From the NCBI GenBank assembly GCA_022823725.1, contig JAJEHL010000011.1, forward strand, positions 1 to 64,000: a stretch of 64,000 nucleotides of DNA. The letters run 5' to 3'. The DNA comes from Candidatus Latescibacterota bacterium. GTDB lineage: Bacteria > Latescibacterota > UBA2968. Within the stretch, counting starts at the first letter, position 1; the number at the start of each line of letters is the position of its first letter. A program made the translations under genes and the position numbers. Under the pieces are notes generated by a model, which was given only the letters and a program-made list of their open reading frames with translations, was not told where the DNA came from and searched no databases. Shown here in pieces: positions 7,941 to 16,983 of this stretch.

Positions 7941-7968
7941 AATAAAGAGGAGTTGCGTTTGAGGTCAA
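7941..7968 (-). promoter_or_regulatory. possible promoter of the unknown cassette
   Basis: Minus-strand TTGACC (7963-7968), a 16-bp spacer and TTTATT (7941-7946) lie 47 nt before the first cassette gene, within the inner end of the right inverted repeat. The match is fair only. An A/T run at 7931-7942 follows. If real, the repeat supplies the cassette's own promoter. Confidence 0.4.
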
Positions 7969-8075
7969 ATCCCATGTGGATTGCGGCTCAAAACCATGCC
8001 GCAATGACAGGGCAATTCTGTAGTGCCTTTCTCAGGGAAATATACTGTAGAAAGCCATATACCTCAATTTCATTC
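7946..8075 (-). repeat. right inverted repeat of the three-gene cassette (with REP-like hairpin copy 3)
   Basis: Reverse-complement counterpart of 4801-4931; see there for the matched segments. The hairpin core is 7977-8009 and its adjoining ACAGAATTGC (complement of 8012-8021) is also present next to the left core but not next to the copies at 68-100 or 45766-45797. The strand given is the orientation of the hairpin relative to copy 1. Confidence 0.7.
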
Positions 8076-8395
8076 TAATGTTACGCAAGAACCACTGCGA
8101 CAGCCACCTGGTCAAGAGGTACATATCTTTCACATAACCGCCCATTCATCGCTCAAAATATGCACTTTTGCCGCCAACATTTGTGCTCCTCAACCTCCGC
8201 TCCAACAAGCAATCTACAAATTCAAGTTGTGAACAAAAGCGCAATACTGCATATTGAAAGCATAATGAGGTGCCTGAGTTTCTGTCGAGTCTCCTTTTAT
8301 CACTCAATTTTGTGACATTGGCCTGATATTTGCTTGAGTTCTGACTGTTGCGTTTGTCCAAAATACGACCAACTCTCAGACCTGAGGCATCTTAC
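8076..8395. other. intergenic stretch with no recognised feature
   Basis: About 320 bp between the right inverted repeat and the Rpn-type gene. Short open frames exist on both strands (for example 8146-8361 minus) but they have no ribosome site and no recognisable product. I see no hairpin with a T-run and no convincing promoter. Confidence 0.5.
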
Positions 8396-9316
8396 ATGGC
8401 AGAATTTGATACGATTTCTAAACACCTCATTCAGAAATATCCCAACGACTTTGCCAGTTTCACCCTCGGACGCGAGGACGTTGAAGTTCTTGCAGTCATT
8501 GACACAGAGCAATTCACGATTGAAGCACACCAGACCGATAGCCTGATTCGCGTGCGTATAGATGACGAAGAAGTATTGGTACACAACGAGTTTCAAACGA
8601 CTGACAGCACCAATCCTCCCATGCCGCGCCGCATGGCAGGCTATATCGGACATGCTATTCGGCAACACGGCCTGCCGATCTTTTCCAATGTGATCTACCT
8701 GCGTCCCAATGCCGGGCGGCGCGATCCCGGATATTATGTCCAGGAGCATCTCGGCTACCAATTCGCGGTTCAGTACAGGGTGATCAGGCTGATTGAGACA
8801 GAAGGCGAGCGCGTTCTCGAATCGGGGCAATCGGGTCTGATTCCCTTCACACCTTTGATGAAGCCACCTGAAGGGATGACCTCGGATGTGTGGTTGCAAC
8901 AATGTATTCACACGGCTCGGACGCGCCCTATCGATAGATCATATAGGGCGGATTATCTGGCTGGCATGGTGGCATTGAGCGAGTTGGTATATGAGTCTGA
9001 AGTCATTTCTGGTATCATTTTTAAGGAGGGCATCATGGATCTGATCCGCGAATCATCCCTTTTTCAACACCTGACCCAAGAAAGCAGAGAGGAAGCGAGA
9101 GAGGAGGGCATTGAGCAAGGCATTGAGCAAGGTGAAAGAAGAAGCACGATCGGAGCGATCCTCGAAGTGTTAGAGATTCGATTTGACCTGAGCGACGCGC
9201 ATCCGCTATCTTCTCGCATTGCCGCGATTGACGATTTGCAACGTCTGAAGCAGTTGCTCCGTGCGGCGATACAGGTGCCCAATCTCGAGGCATTTCAGCG
9301 CGTGTTAGATGTGTGA
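8396..9316 (+). CDS. Rpn-type PD-(D/E)XK nuclease
   Basis: A 306-residue protein of the recombination-promoting nuclease / transposase-like (Rpn, DUF4351-like) superfamily. The N-terminal nuclease core shows a DVEVLAVID strand, DSLIRVRIDDEEVLVHNEFQT carried across about residues 50-70 with the catalytic E-x-Q (EFQT), and R-R-M-x-x-Y after it. The C-terminal half holds a charged repeat (EEGIEQGIEQGE) and a terminal helical region, typical of this family. I choose the ATG at 8396 (product begins MAEFDT); an upstream in-frame start at 8348 has no ribosome site. Such proteins are often multicopy and mobile-associated; the role is uncertain, possibly DNA recombination or defence. Confidence 0.8.
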   Translation: MAEFDTISKHLIQKYPNDFASFTLGREDVEVLAVIDTEQFTIEAHQTDSLIRVRIDDEEVLVHNEFQTTDSTNPPMPRRMAGYIGHAIRQHGLPIFSNVIYLRPNAGRRDPGYYVQEHLGYQFAVQYRVIRLIETEGERVLESGQSGLIPFTPLMKPPEGMTSDVWLQQCIHTARTRPIDRSYRADYLAGMVALSELVYESEVISGIIFKEGIMDLIRESSLFQHLTQESREEAREEGIEQGIEQGERRSTIGAILEVLEIRFDLSDAHPLSSRIAAIDDLQRLKQLLRAAIQVPNLEAFQRVLDV

Positions 9317-9378
9317 CGTGATTTCCATAAGCCTGATGAGATATTGGAACACCGCGTAACATCAATCAGTAATATGAA

Positions 9379-10458
9379 CTACGAAAACGCCTGATTCAAA
9401 TTCTTTCGATGAAGAACGAACCAGATTACAATCGGTGCGCCAATCAGGGACGTCACCGCATTCAGCGGCAAAACAAATTGACTCCCCGGCAGATGGGCAA
9501 TCAAATCGGATAGCAGTGCCAGCGTCGCCCCCAGGCAGGTGACCGCAGGCATAAGCACGCGGTGATCCGACGTGTGCAACAGACTGCGGCAAAGATGCGG
9601 CACAGCCAGACCCAAAAACGCAATCGGACCGCAAAAAGCAGTCGTCGCGCCCGCCAGAATCGACGCACTGACCAAAATCCACAAGCGAATGCGCTTGACA
9701 TTCAAGCCCATACTGCGCGCATAATTTTCCCCCAGCAACAGCGCATTGAGCGGTTTAATACACAAAAACGCCAGCAAAAGACCCACCAAAATTGCACAGA
9801 TAAGCACTGGCATCTGTCGCCAGGTCACACCCCCAAAACTGCCAAAAGTCCACAAAATGTACGACTGTATCTGCTCGGGAACGCTGAAATAAATCAAAAT
9901 ACTGACAAAAGCCCCGGTCGCATACCCAAACATCAGCCCCAAAATCAGCAACGTCATCACACTCTGCACACTGCGGGAAACCAGCAACACACACCCCAGC
10001 ACAGCGGCAGCACCCATAATAGCCGCAACCGCCAAACTCAAATCCCCCATCAAGCCCAACCCCGCGATAAGCACACTGCCGACCGAACCCACCGTCAGCA
10101 CCACAATCGCAACGCCGAGACTCGCGCCAGCACTGATACCCAGCACAAAAGGATCTGCCAGAGGATTGCGAAAAAGCGTCTGCATCTGCAATCCACTCAC
10201 TGAAAGCGCTGCACCTGCCAGCACAGCGGTAATCGCCTTAGGCAATCGAATCGTATGAACAATAATCGCCCATGCAGGAGAAGACACTTCTCCGCCTGTA
10301 AGAATGCCGAACAAGGCCGCCAATGGAATATGAACTGACCCCAGCGACAAACTCAAACCGAACGCCATCAGAAGCAGAAAAAATAACCCCAGCATAATAA
10401 CCGCAGGCCGCGGACCCTCCCGCGCTTCATCCTCGTATTGAGCCTCCATCCCGACCAT
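9379..10458 (-). CDS. btuC: vitamin B12 ABC transporter permease
   Basis: A 359-residue FecCD-family permease with about ten hydrophobic helices. Landmarks include PRLPKA-like IRLPKAITAVLAGAALS near 70-88, the LFRNPLADPFVLGISAGAS segment near 96-114 and the late GPIAFLGLAVPHLCR segment near 282-296 that contacts the ATPase. FecCD permeases import siderophores, haem or cobalamin; placement at the end of a cobalamin-riboswitch operon makes cobalamin (or cobinamide) the likely cargo. It starts 4 nt after the btuD stop with AAGGGGA upstream. The N-terminus carries about 18 extra hydrophilic residues. Confidence 0.9.
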   Translation of the reverse strand: MVGMEAQYEDEAREGPRPAVIMLGLFFLLLMAFGLSLSLGSVHIPLAALFGILTGGEVSSPAWAIIVHTIRLPKAITAVLAGAALSVSGLQMQTLFRNPLADPFVLGISAGASLGVAIVVLTVGSVGSVLIAGLGLMGDLSLAVAAIMGAAAVLGCVLLVSRSVQSVMTLLILGLMFGYATGAFVSILIYFSVPEQIQSYILWTFGSFGGVTWRQMPVLICAILVGLLLAFLCIKPLNALLLGENYARSMGLNVKRIRLWILVSASILAGATTAFCGPIAFLGLAVPHLCRSLLHTSDHRVLMPAVTCLGATLALLSDLIAHLPGSQFVLPLNAVTSLIGAPIVIWFVLHRKNLNQAFS

Positions 10459-10462
10459 TCTC

Positions 10463-11458
10463 TCATCCCCTTAGTCCCGCAATCAGATCGCGAATAGAAT
10501 CGTATTCCCAAATTAATCCATCGTGCTCGACACACCAGGTCCCACTCTCCCGAATAGTAACACACCATTCAGCCCCCACATCTCTCACTTGAAACCCGGC
10601 CCTCTCCAGTGCGCGCTTTGTCCAATAAGCGCGCCGTCCTTCCCCAGACACAGCAACTGAGGCGTGACCGCGTTGAGCATTGAGCTTAAACGCACCCGTA
10701 TCCGCGTCAAAACGCACGCCATCACTCTGAAACGCGCCTTCAAATGCACCATTGAGAATTAAATCCTCAGGCGCACCAGTCTGCAACGCGCCCTCAAACG
10801 GCAAAAGAAAGATGCGGTCTGCACAGCGCAGTGCCAGATCCAAATCGTGCGTTGACAGCAGAATCGCCTTACCCGTAGAATGTGCCAGATCCTGCAACAA
10901 AGCCATAATTTCAGCGCGACGGGGCAAATCGAGAAAAGCCGTGGGCTCATCCAGAATCATAAGATCGGGCTGCTGCGCCAGCGCGCGTGCAATCATAACC
11001 TTTTGACGCTCGCCATCGCTGAGTTCGGCCACATTCCGACAGGTCAAATCCTCAGCGCGGGCTGCCCGAATAGCCCAGGAAACAACCCGTTCATCTTCCT
11101 CTGTAAAGCGTCCGATCCAATCCGTATGGGGATATCGCCCCAAACCGACCAAATCGCGCACAGCCATAATACCAACACCAATACGATCCGTAAGCACCAC
11201 GCTAATCACCTGAGCAACCTCTATAGCAGACATATCCGAGATATCTCTACCCATGAGATACACACGCCCATCGAGCGGTGGCTGCATCCCCACAAGCGTG
11301 CGTATAAGCGTGGATTTACCCGCACCATTGGGACCCAGCAAACACACAAACTCACCGCAATGGAGCGACACATCTATATCGCGAGCCACAACGCGAGGCG
11401 GACGACGGCCGTGTTTATAACCCACAGCGAGATCTTGTGTTTTAAGAATCGCCACCAT
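10463..11458 (-). CDS. btuD: vitamin B12 ABC transporter ATPase with C-terminal extension
   Basis: A 331-residue ATPase: Walker A GPNGAGKS at 42-49, signature LSDGE at 146-150, Walker B LMILDE at 166-171 and H-loop His204. This is the FecE/BtuD type, which normally ends near residue 255. About 80 further residues (250-331) form a separate domain of unknown role, starting DADTGAFKLN and rich in aromatic residues; it resembles C-terminal extensions on some BtuD-like proteins but I cannot name it. The gene overlaps the end of cbiZ-cbiB by 17 nt and precedes btuC by 4 nt. It drives corrinoid import with BtuC and BtuF. Confidence 0.9.
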   Translation of the reverse strand: MVAILKTQDLAVGYKHGRRPPRVVARDIDVSLHCGEFVCLLGPNGAGKSTLIRTLVGMQPPLDGRVYLMGRDISDMSAIEVAQVISVVLTDRIGVGIMAVRDLVGLGRYPHTDWIGRFTEEDERVVSWAIRAARAEDLTCRNVAELSDGERQKVMIARALAQQPDLMILDEPTAFLDLPRRAEIMALLQDLAHSTGKAILLSTHDLDLALRCADRIFLLPFEGALQTGAPEDLILNGAFEGAFQSDGVRFDADTGAFKLNAQRGHASVAVSGEGRRAYWTKRALERAGFQVRDVGAEWCVTIRESGTWCVEHDGLIWEYDSIRDLIAGLRG

Positions 11459-12947
11459 GCACCTCTGGAATTAAGAACAAATACAAAACCGTCAACCCTA
11501 TCGCGAACAAACAGGTAGCAATCACAAAAACACACATACGGCGCATATCTCCGAGTTGCCCCCCCTCTGGATCATCCCCATCGCCCAACCACACATCTGT
11601 AATCTGCGTTCCCCCCTGCCAAACAGGACCGACCAATCGCCTCTGCAAAGCGCCTGCAGCCGTAGCCTCGCTCCACCCGGAATTTGGTCCCGGAACAAGC
11701 GCGTGTTGCCGCCACCCGATAAGCAGCGCTTTGCGGGCAGAACACCCGGGCATAAAAAACGCCACCAGCACCATCCCCAAATACGTCAACCGCGCGGGAA
11801 TAAAATTGAGCACATCGTCCAGCCGCGCGCCACACCAGCCAAAATGGCGGTATTGCGGCGTCTTAAACCCCACCATAGAATCCATCGTACTGACCACCTT
11901 AAAAAGCACAACACCCGGCAAGCCCAGGATTGCGTACCAAAAAACGGGCGACACAAAACCATCTACTGCATTTTCACTCAAACTCTCCATACCCGCACGT
12001 CGGCAAGCCGCAAAATTCATCACATCCGTATCGCGTCCCACAAGCATAGACGCCGCCGCCGAAACGCGCGGTTCGTAAACAACGGACTTGAGATTCTTCT
12101 CTAACAGCGCAAAGTCATCTGCTTTGAGTCGTTTCTCCATCGCCTGCAAAAAACGGTCCTCTCTAAAGCCAAACCGCTGCAACGCATGAAAAACACTTCG
12201 CGTATGCGACGCCTCCAGTCCATTTTGCCATCGCAGAGCCTCCAGCGTAGCCCTGCGCACAGACTTGCCGATCAACTCGCCCAATTTTGCGTGATGCCCC
12301 GCATTGGTCTTGGGCACTCTCGTCTTATCCAGAGGCGCGGCAATACAGTACTGATCTGTACCCGTACCCGTTGCGAGATCAGAAGAATACCGACTCGAAA
12401 TCGCGAGATCTCGAAGCGCGGCAGACTTCCCCTCGGTCATCGTCACCACCGCCCGCGCCATAGCCCCTGGCGTAAGCGGCCAATTGATAAACACCATCGC
12501 ATTGATCGTACCCTCATAGAGATGGCGCCATCCCGCATCCTCTTCGTGCCAACTCGCCCCATCGCCCGCACATCCCGCATTGCCTTCAACACCCGCGGTA
12601 ATAACCGCACACACACGCAACTCGGCATGCGTTTCCACAACGCGAGCCGCATAATTCATATTCGCAGCCGTACCCATCAATGCAACCGCGTCCGGCGGCA
12701 AACCGCGTTCTACACAGACATGGCGATGATACCCCACCTCCCCGAGTTGTTTAATCAACGCAAAACGCGCATCGTGCCCATTGCCCTCACAACTCTGGTG
12801 ATTCACCAGATATCGGATACGCTCGCACAATCCACCGCGATATGCCGACGTACTCAGAACCTGATGTGGCACCAGCAATTCCGCGATCAGAAAACGACCA
12901 TCGCGCTTCAAATCGCAATATTCATGCTGATCGATAAACTCATCCAT
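11442..12947 (-). CDS. CbiZ-CbiB fusion: adenosylcobinamide amidohydrolase / cobinamide-phosphate synthase
   Basis: A 501-residue fusion. The first half (about 1-240) is CbiZ-like: AVITAGVEGNAGCAGD, YEGTINAMVFIN and DLATGTGTDQ are its landmarks. CbiZ removes the aminopropanol linkage of foreign corrinoids to give cobyric acid. The second half (about 290-501) matches the CbiB/CobD core: VGRDTD, SENAVDGFVSP, TMDSMVGFKTP, FGWCGARLDDVLNFIPARL and GPNSGWSEA. CbiB re-attaches aminopropanol or its phosphate. The usual first 100 or so residues of CbiB, with its first membrane helices, appear to be missing. I start at the ATG at 12947, 1 nt after the cobO stop; an earlier ATG at 12989 would overlap the conserved cobO C-terminus by 41 nt. 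Together the two activities would remodel salvaged corrinoids. Confidence 0.85.
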   Translation of the reverse strand: MDEFIDQHEYCDLKRDGRFLIAELLVPHQVLSTSAYRGGLCERIRYLVNHQSCEGNGHDARFALIKQLGEVGYHRHVCVERGLPPDAVALMGTAANMNYAARVVETHAELRVCAVITAGVEGNAGCAGDGASWHEEDAGWRHLYEGTINAMVFINWPLTPGAMARAVVTMTEGKSAALRDLAISSRYSSDLATGTGTDQYCIAAPLDKTRVPKTNAGHHAKLGELIGKSVRRATLEALRWQNGLEASHTRSVFHALQRFGFREDRFLQAMEKRLKADDFALLEKNLKSVVYEPRVSAAASMLVGRDTDVMNFAACRRAGMESLSENAVDGFVSPVFWYAILGLPGVVLFKVVSTMDSMVGFKTPQYRHFGWCGARLDDVLNFIPARLTYLGMVLVAFFMPGCSARKALLIGWRQHALVPGPNSGWSEATAAGALQRRLVGPVWQGGTQITDVWLGDGDDPEGGQLGDMRRMCVFVIATCLFAIGLTVLYLFLIPEVHGGDS

Positions 12948-12948
12948 C

Positions 12949-13500
12949 TCAAAAATCAATCCCGGGTTGGGCCACAATACCCTGATCACTAAACGGATGC
13001 TTAATCTCGCGCATCTCGGTCACCATATCGGCAAACTCTATCAACTCATCGGGCGCATCTCGCCCCGTAATAATCACATGCAACATCTCGGGCTTGTGCT
13101 CCCGCAGCCAATCCACCACCTCTGTTGCATCCAACCAGCCAAAAGCCATCAAATACGTAAACTCATCCAGAATAAACAGATCGTAATCTCCGCTAACAAT
13201 CCGCTCCTGCGCCACTTCCCAACCGCGCAATGCCCGAGCCTGAGTCTCATCGATATCCTTGCTCGTCCACGTCCACCCATCGCCCGTACCAATCCAATCG
13301 ATCTCCATGCGCCTGGCCGCGCGAATCTCGCCAAAATTGGCATTCTCGTGCTTCAAAAACTGAATCACGCCCACGCGCATCTTGCGCCCCCAGGCGCGGG
13401 TCATCACCCCAAGTGCCGCCGTAGTCTTGCCCTTGCCATCTCCGGTATTGACCATCACCAGACCCTTTTTCACATGCCGTTTGCGTTGTTTGGTACTCAT
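12949..13500 (-). CDS. cobO: cob(I)alamin adenosyltransferase
   Basis: A 183-residue CobO/BtuR/CobA-type ATP:corrinoid adenosyltransferase. P-loop [12 protein letters not shown] near 20-31, conserved [12 protein letters not shown] near 50, Walker B-like [11 protein letters not shown] near 107, and the family C-terminus ending in KHPF...[10 protein letters not shown]. It transfers the adenosyl group of ATP to cobalt, making the coenzyme form needed downstream by CbiZ/CbiB steps. Start chosen at the ATG at 13500 (product MSTKQRKRH) because GAGAGAGG lies 5 nt upstream; an upstream in-frame start at 13539 would overlap the preceding gene. Part of the cobalamin operon. Confidence 0.93.
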   Translation of the reverse strand: MSTKQRKRHVKKGLVMVNTGDGKGKTTAALGVMTRAWGRKMRVGVIQFLKHENANFGEIRAARRMEIDWIGTGDGWTWTSKDIDETQARALRGWEVAQERIVSGDYDLFILDEFTYLMAFGWLDATEVVDWLREHKPEMLHVIITGRDAPDELIEFADMVTEMREIKHPFSDQGIVAQPGIDF

Positions 13501-13513
13501 AGCAACCTCTCTC

Positions 13514-14746
13514 TTATTCACCTTCAAATTCCGAAACAAAAATCAGAAAATCGGGAAAATCAACCGAACCGTTGCCATCCAAATCGAACATAGCATCACT
13601 CGCTGATTTCCCAAACGCGGAAGCAAAAGCCAGAAAATCGCTAAAATCAACCACACAATCGCCATTAAAATCAGCCACACTGCCCACAAACGCAATACTC
13701 GCAGGCAACAGACCCGTACTGATCGGGCCAGCCATAAGCTGATCCGTATTCACGTCATAAACCTTCACACCAGCAGATGTTGGATCGACAAAACTCCCGC
13801 CATCCAAAACGTACAACCGCCCCCCAAACACCCCCAAACTCGGAACAAATCCGCCTGAAAGACCACTCAAACCCGCTGAAACAGACTGCATCCCCAAACC
13901 AAACCGTTTGACCACATTGACAAAACTCGCATCTAAAACGACGACATACCCCTCATCATCGGAAACCATCGCCAGAGAGCTCAGATTACCACCCAAAGCC
14001 ATCTCACCGAGAACAACGCCATCGCTCCTCAAACTTGCCAGATCAATCACCTCAATCCCGCCATCCGTCAAATCATCAAACGTATTGACCGCGCTCAAAA
14101 ACCACTTATTCCCCCGCTGCACAGCGTCCGCGGGATTCTTACTCGCCATCGCAATCCCCTGCACACCCGCTGTATTTGCATCCAAATCCACCACTTGATC
14201 CGTCAGCACATCGACAACCGCAATCACCGAAACATCTGTCGGCACAAAACCATTATCTCGATCCAGCCGTTGACACGCGGCAAACAAATAATTGCCGTAC
14301 AACGCGAGATGAGATACTTCGGGCAAACCATCTGCATCTGCGAATACCGATAATTCTACCTCTCCCAATAAATCCCCTGTAACGGGATTTACAATTAGCA
14401 ATTGCGTCTGCTCATACCGCGAAATATACGCTTTCTCCTCACTGACAAAAGCCATATCGTGCGGATTTGAACCATTGCCCGTCGAATACTGCGTCAACGG
14501 CGTCTTCAGATCACTGCGATCCAAAACAATCACATTATCCTGCCCCAGACGATTGATAACATACACCTTATCCCGATACGTCCGCACCGCTGCATCCGAA
14601 TGAATAGTCAAATGATCATTTGTTGCCGTATTTGTGTTGAGATCCAAACTCGAAAAACTACCACTGCTATAATCCGTCGTCGTAATAACCGCTTGATTTG
14701 CCAGTACATCTGTTGCAAAAAACAGAACAACTAATAACCATCTCAT
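13514..14746 (-). CDS. BtuG-like secreted beta-propeller with dockerin-like calcium loops
   Basis: A 410-residue secreted protein: signal peptide (1-17), then a YncE-type seven-bladed beta-propeller (about 20-345) with repeated strand pairs such as [19 protein letters not shown] and [10 protein letters not shown]. The last 60 residues carry two dockerin-like EF-hand loops, [20 protein letters not shown] and [16 protein letters not shown]. In Bacteroides, the propeller BtuG sits next to BtuB and captures B12 at the cell surface with very high affinity; here the gene lies directly after btuB in a cobalamin-riboswitch operon, so the same role is likely. No lipobox is seen, unlike BtuG, so anchoring may use the calcium module or the receptor. 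Function is inferred from fold plus context. Confidence 0.75.
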   Translation of the reverse strand: MRWLLVVLFFATDVLANQAVITTTDYSSGSFSSLDLNTNTATNDHLTIHSDAAVRTYRDKVYVINRLGQDNVIVLDRSDLKTPLTQYSTGNGSNPHDMAFVSEEKAYISRYEQTQLLIVNPVTGDLLGEVELSVFADADGLPEVSHLALYGNYLFAACQRLDRDNGFVPTDVSVIAVVDVLTDQVVDLDANTAGVQGIAMASKNPADAVQRGNKWFLSAVNTFDDLTDGGIEVIDLASLRSDGVVLGEMALGGNLSSLAMVSDDEGYVVVLDASFVNVVKRFGLGMQSVSAGLSGLSGGFVPSLGVFGGRLYVLDGGSFVDPTSAGVKVYDVNTDQLMAGPISTGLLPASIAFVGSVADFNGDCVVDFSDFLAFASAFGKSASDAMFDLDGNGSVDFPDFLIFVSEFEGE

Positions 14747-14784
14747 TACATTATCCTCTCGTATTAAAAAGAACCCTTCATTCC

Positions 14785-16980
14785 TTAATCCGCATTTACA
14801 CTCACAAAAACCGCGCGTCCCGGCAGCGGATAACCCCAGATATCGGCAATTTGTGCCCCGGTTAAATTTTTAACCTCCAATCCAATGTGAAACCGCAGCC
14901 CCGTATCCACTTTCACACCCGCATTGTGAACATGCCGCGATAATAGCGGGCGTCGATTTGCCTGATCGAGAAAATTGCCATCTTCAAATGCATAGTCGTA
15001 AAACGCAGTACAGCGTCCCAGATGCATCGTCGCGCGAACAAATAGCGCGTGGGGCGGGCGATTGGGCAAAATATTACCCGTCAAATGGGGAATATCGGAC
15101 ACATCTCTGGCTCTTTGATACGTGTAATTACCCGACAAATTCACCCGGGAACCAAAGCGTCTTTGCGCGGTCATTTCAAACCCATACACGCGCGCTTTGC
15201 CAATATTCATCGGACGTGACGTAGCCTGTGACGTGTGAACAAACTGAATCAAATCCTCATAGCGATGGTCAAAAAACGCGCCTTCCAACGTCGTCGTCCC
15301 ATCTGCATAACGCAGACCAGCATCCCAGGTCAAACCATACTCGGGCCTGAGATTGACATTGCCGACCACACCGCCGCGATCTCCAAAAAGCTCGTAAAAA
15401 GAAGGCACCCGAAATACCCGTCCCGCATTGGCCTTAAATATCAGAAAAGATGCCAGATCCAACCGCACCCCCAAACGCAAACTGGTCAGATCGCGCGTAT
15501 TGGCCGAATCGGGCGCAAGCGGTGAAAAATTAAAAGGATTCGCACCCGTAAATGAACTGTATATCCGCCGTTGCTCAGCGCCAAAAGACCAGATGCCGAT
15601 CTCATCCAGGAAAGAAATATCGAGACCCGTACGTGCGGAAAAAACCCACCGCTGACTATCGAACAAATTGGAGATAGACCGAAGACGCGCCGTCGGCAAA
15701 TAAGTCTCCCTGTGCAACCCAATTGCAGCCGCGATATCACAGCGCGAAAACAGAGCCGTTTGCAAACGCCCCTGCCACCCATAAGTGCGCGTGAGATAAT
15801 CGTTGTCCTGGCGACCAATCCCGATTTCACCATCCAGGTCGCGGAACCGCTCTTTGACATGCGTGACAGAAAGCGATTGCCGCATATTCACGCCCCGCAA
15901 AAGAACGCGATCTTCATAAGCGACCTCCGTCATCGTCTGGAAAGCATCCAAATGTGCATTCTGCGACTGATTATTGCTAATACCGGGCAGGCCCTGGTAT
16001 TTCCAGTGCGCGGTCTCGTGGACGGATAAAATTCTATCCTCCCCAAAAGTGCGACGCCATTTGCCCAACAAATTGAAAGACCGGTGGTCGTTATTCTGCC
16101 GCCTGCTCCAAACATCGTCATCGGCATTGTATTCCGTACCGTTATCATCGAGAAAACCAAAATCGTTATCGCTATGTGCATAATCGGCCACAACGAGAAA
16201 CTCCGACTGCCCAAACCCGCCCGCGAACACACCACTAAGCAACCGCGTATCAAAAGCACCCCACGATCCTCGAATCCCGTGCAACCACCGCCTTTGCGTC
16301 CGCCGCGTACGCACATGCACCGTGCCACCCAATCCATTGCCGCTGGCACCTGCACCGCGATACACCTCAATCTGCCCGACGTGAGCCAAAGGCAAATTGC
16401 TGAGATCTACCCCCCCACCAAAAGCCGTATTGAGCAAAATCCCATCGAGATAAACCTCGACCTGATCGGCCGATGAACCCCGCAACGAAAGCGTGCTAAA
16501 AGCACCCAACCCACCCAGTCGTTTGACCTGCACACCCGTAGCCTCAGCCAATACATCGGGCAAAGACGTCTCCCGACCTTCAAAACTCTCGCGTGTAATA
16601 ACCGTCGCATACGCCGGATTCCTGTGAATATCACTGGCCCCGATCGGATCGGCAATCACCGAGAACTCATCGAGGGAAAGTGTCCTGAGAGACAGCGCAA
16701 TAAACACCTCAGCTGTATCGACCACGCGAACCGTGCGTTTCTCCACAGCATAAGCCACATGTGTCATAGCAAGCGTATAAGAACCGGGCATCAAATCAAA
16801 AAACACAAAACGCCCGCTCCCATCTGTCTGCGTCACAAAATCCGTATTGAGAATACGAACACGCACACTTGCGATGGGATTCTGGCTCTCCGCATCGGTA
16901 ACGCGACCAATAATCTCCGCTCCCCAGATCGGCGTATTCGCGCAGAAAATCAAAAAAATGAAAAAACGCATCGTTTTCAT
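14785..16980 (-). CDS. btuB: TonB-dependent cobalamin receptor
   Basis: A 731-residue outer membrane receptor. Signal peptide 1-20; a CarboxypepD_reg-like beta-sandwich (about 21-100, GRVTDAESQNPIASVRVRI) of the kind found on Bacteroidetes receptors; plug domain (about 115-225) with VLAEATGVQVKRLGGLG and EVYRGAGASGNGLGGTVHV; then a 22-strand barrel ending in an aromatic-rich strand (GRAVFVSVNAD). TonB energises import of a substrate through it. The position between btuF and the propeller gene, under a cobalamin riboswitch, points to corrinoid. The start at 16980 is 4 nt after the btuF stop. Substrate inferred from context. Confidence 0.88.
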   Translation of the reverse strand: MKTMRFFIFLIFCANTPIWGAEIIGRVTDAESQNPIASVRVRILNTDFVTQTDGSGRFVFFDLMPGSYTLAMTHVAYAVEKRTVRVVDTAEVFIALSLRTLSLDEFSVIADPIGASDIHRNPAYATVITRESFEGRETSLPDVLAEATGVQVKRLGGLGAFSTLSLRGSSADQVEVYLDGILLNTAFGGGVDLSNLPLAHVGQIEVYRGAGASGNGLGGTVHVRTRRTQRRWLHGIRGSWGAFDTRLLSGVFAGGFGQSEFLVVADYAHSDNDFGFLDDNGTEYNADDDVWSRRQNNDHRSFNLLGKWRRTFGEDRILSVHETAHWKYQGLPGISNNQSQNAHLDAFQTMTEVAYEDRVLLRGVNMRQSLSVTHVKERFRDLDGEIGIGRQDNDYLTRTYGWQGRLQTALFSRCDIAAAIGLHRETYLPTARLRSISNLFDSQRWVFSARTGLDISFLDEIGIWSFGAEQRRIYSSFTGANPFNFSPLAPDSANTRDLTSLRLGVRLDLASFLIFKANAGRVFRVPSFYELFGDRGGVVGNVNLRPEYGLTWDAGLRYADGTTTLEGAFFDHRYEDLIQFVHTSQATSRPMNIGKARVYGFEMTAQRRFGSRVNLSGNYTYQRARDVSDIPHLTGNILPNRPPHALFVRATMHLGRCTAFYDYAFEDGNFLDQANRRPLLSRHVHNAGVKVDTGLRFHIGLEVKNLTGAQIADIWGYPLPGRAVFVSVNAD

Positions 16981-16983
16981 AAG

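Noticed and set aside
8300-8911. A 203-codon minus-strand open frame
   Set aside because: Overlaps the Rpn-type nuclease on the other strand, which has the recognisable EFQT core and family C-terminus.
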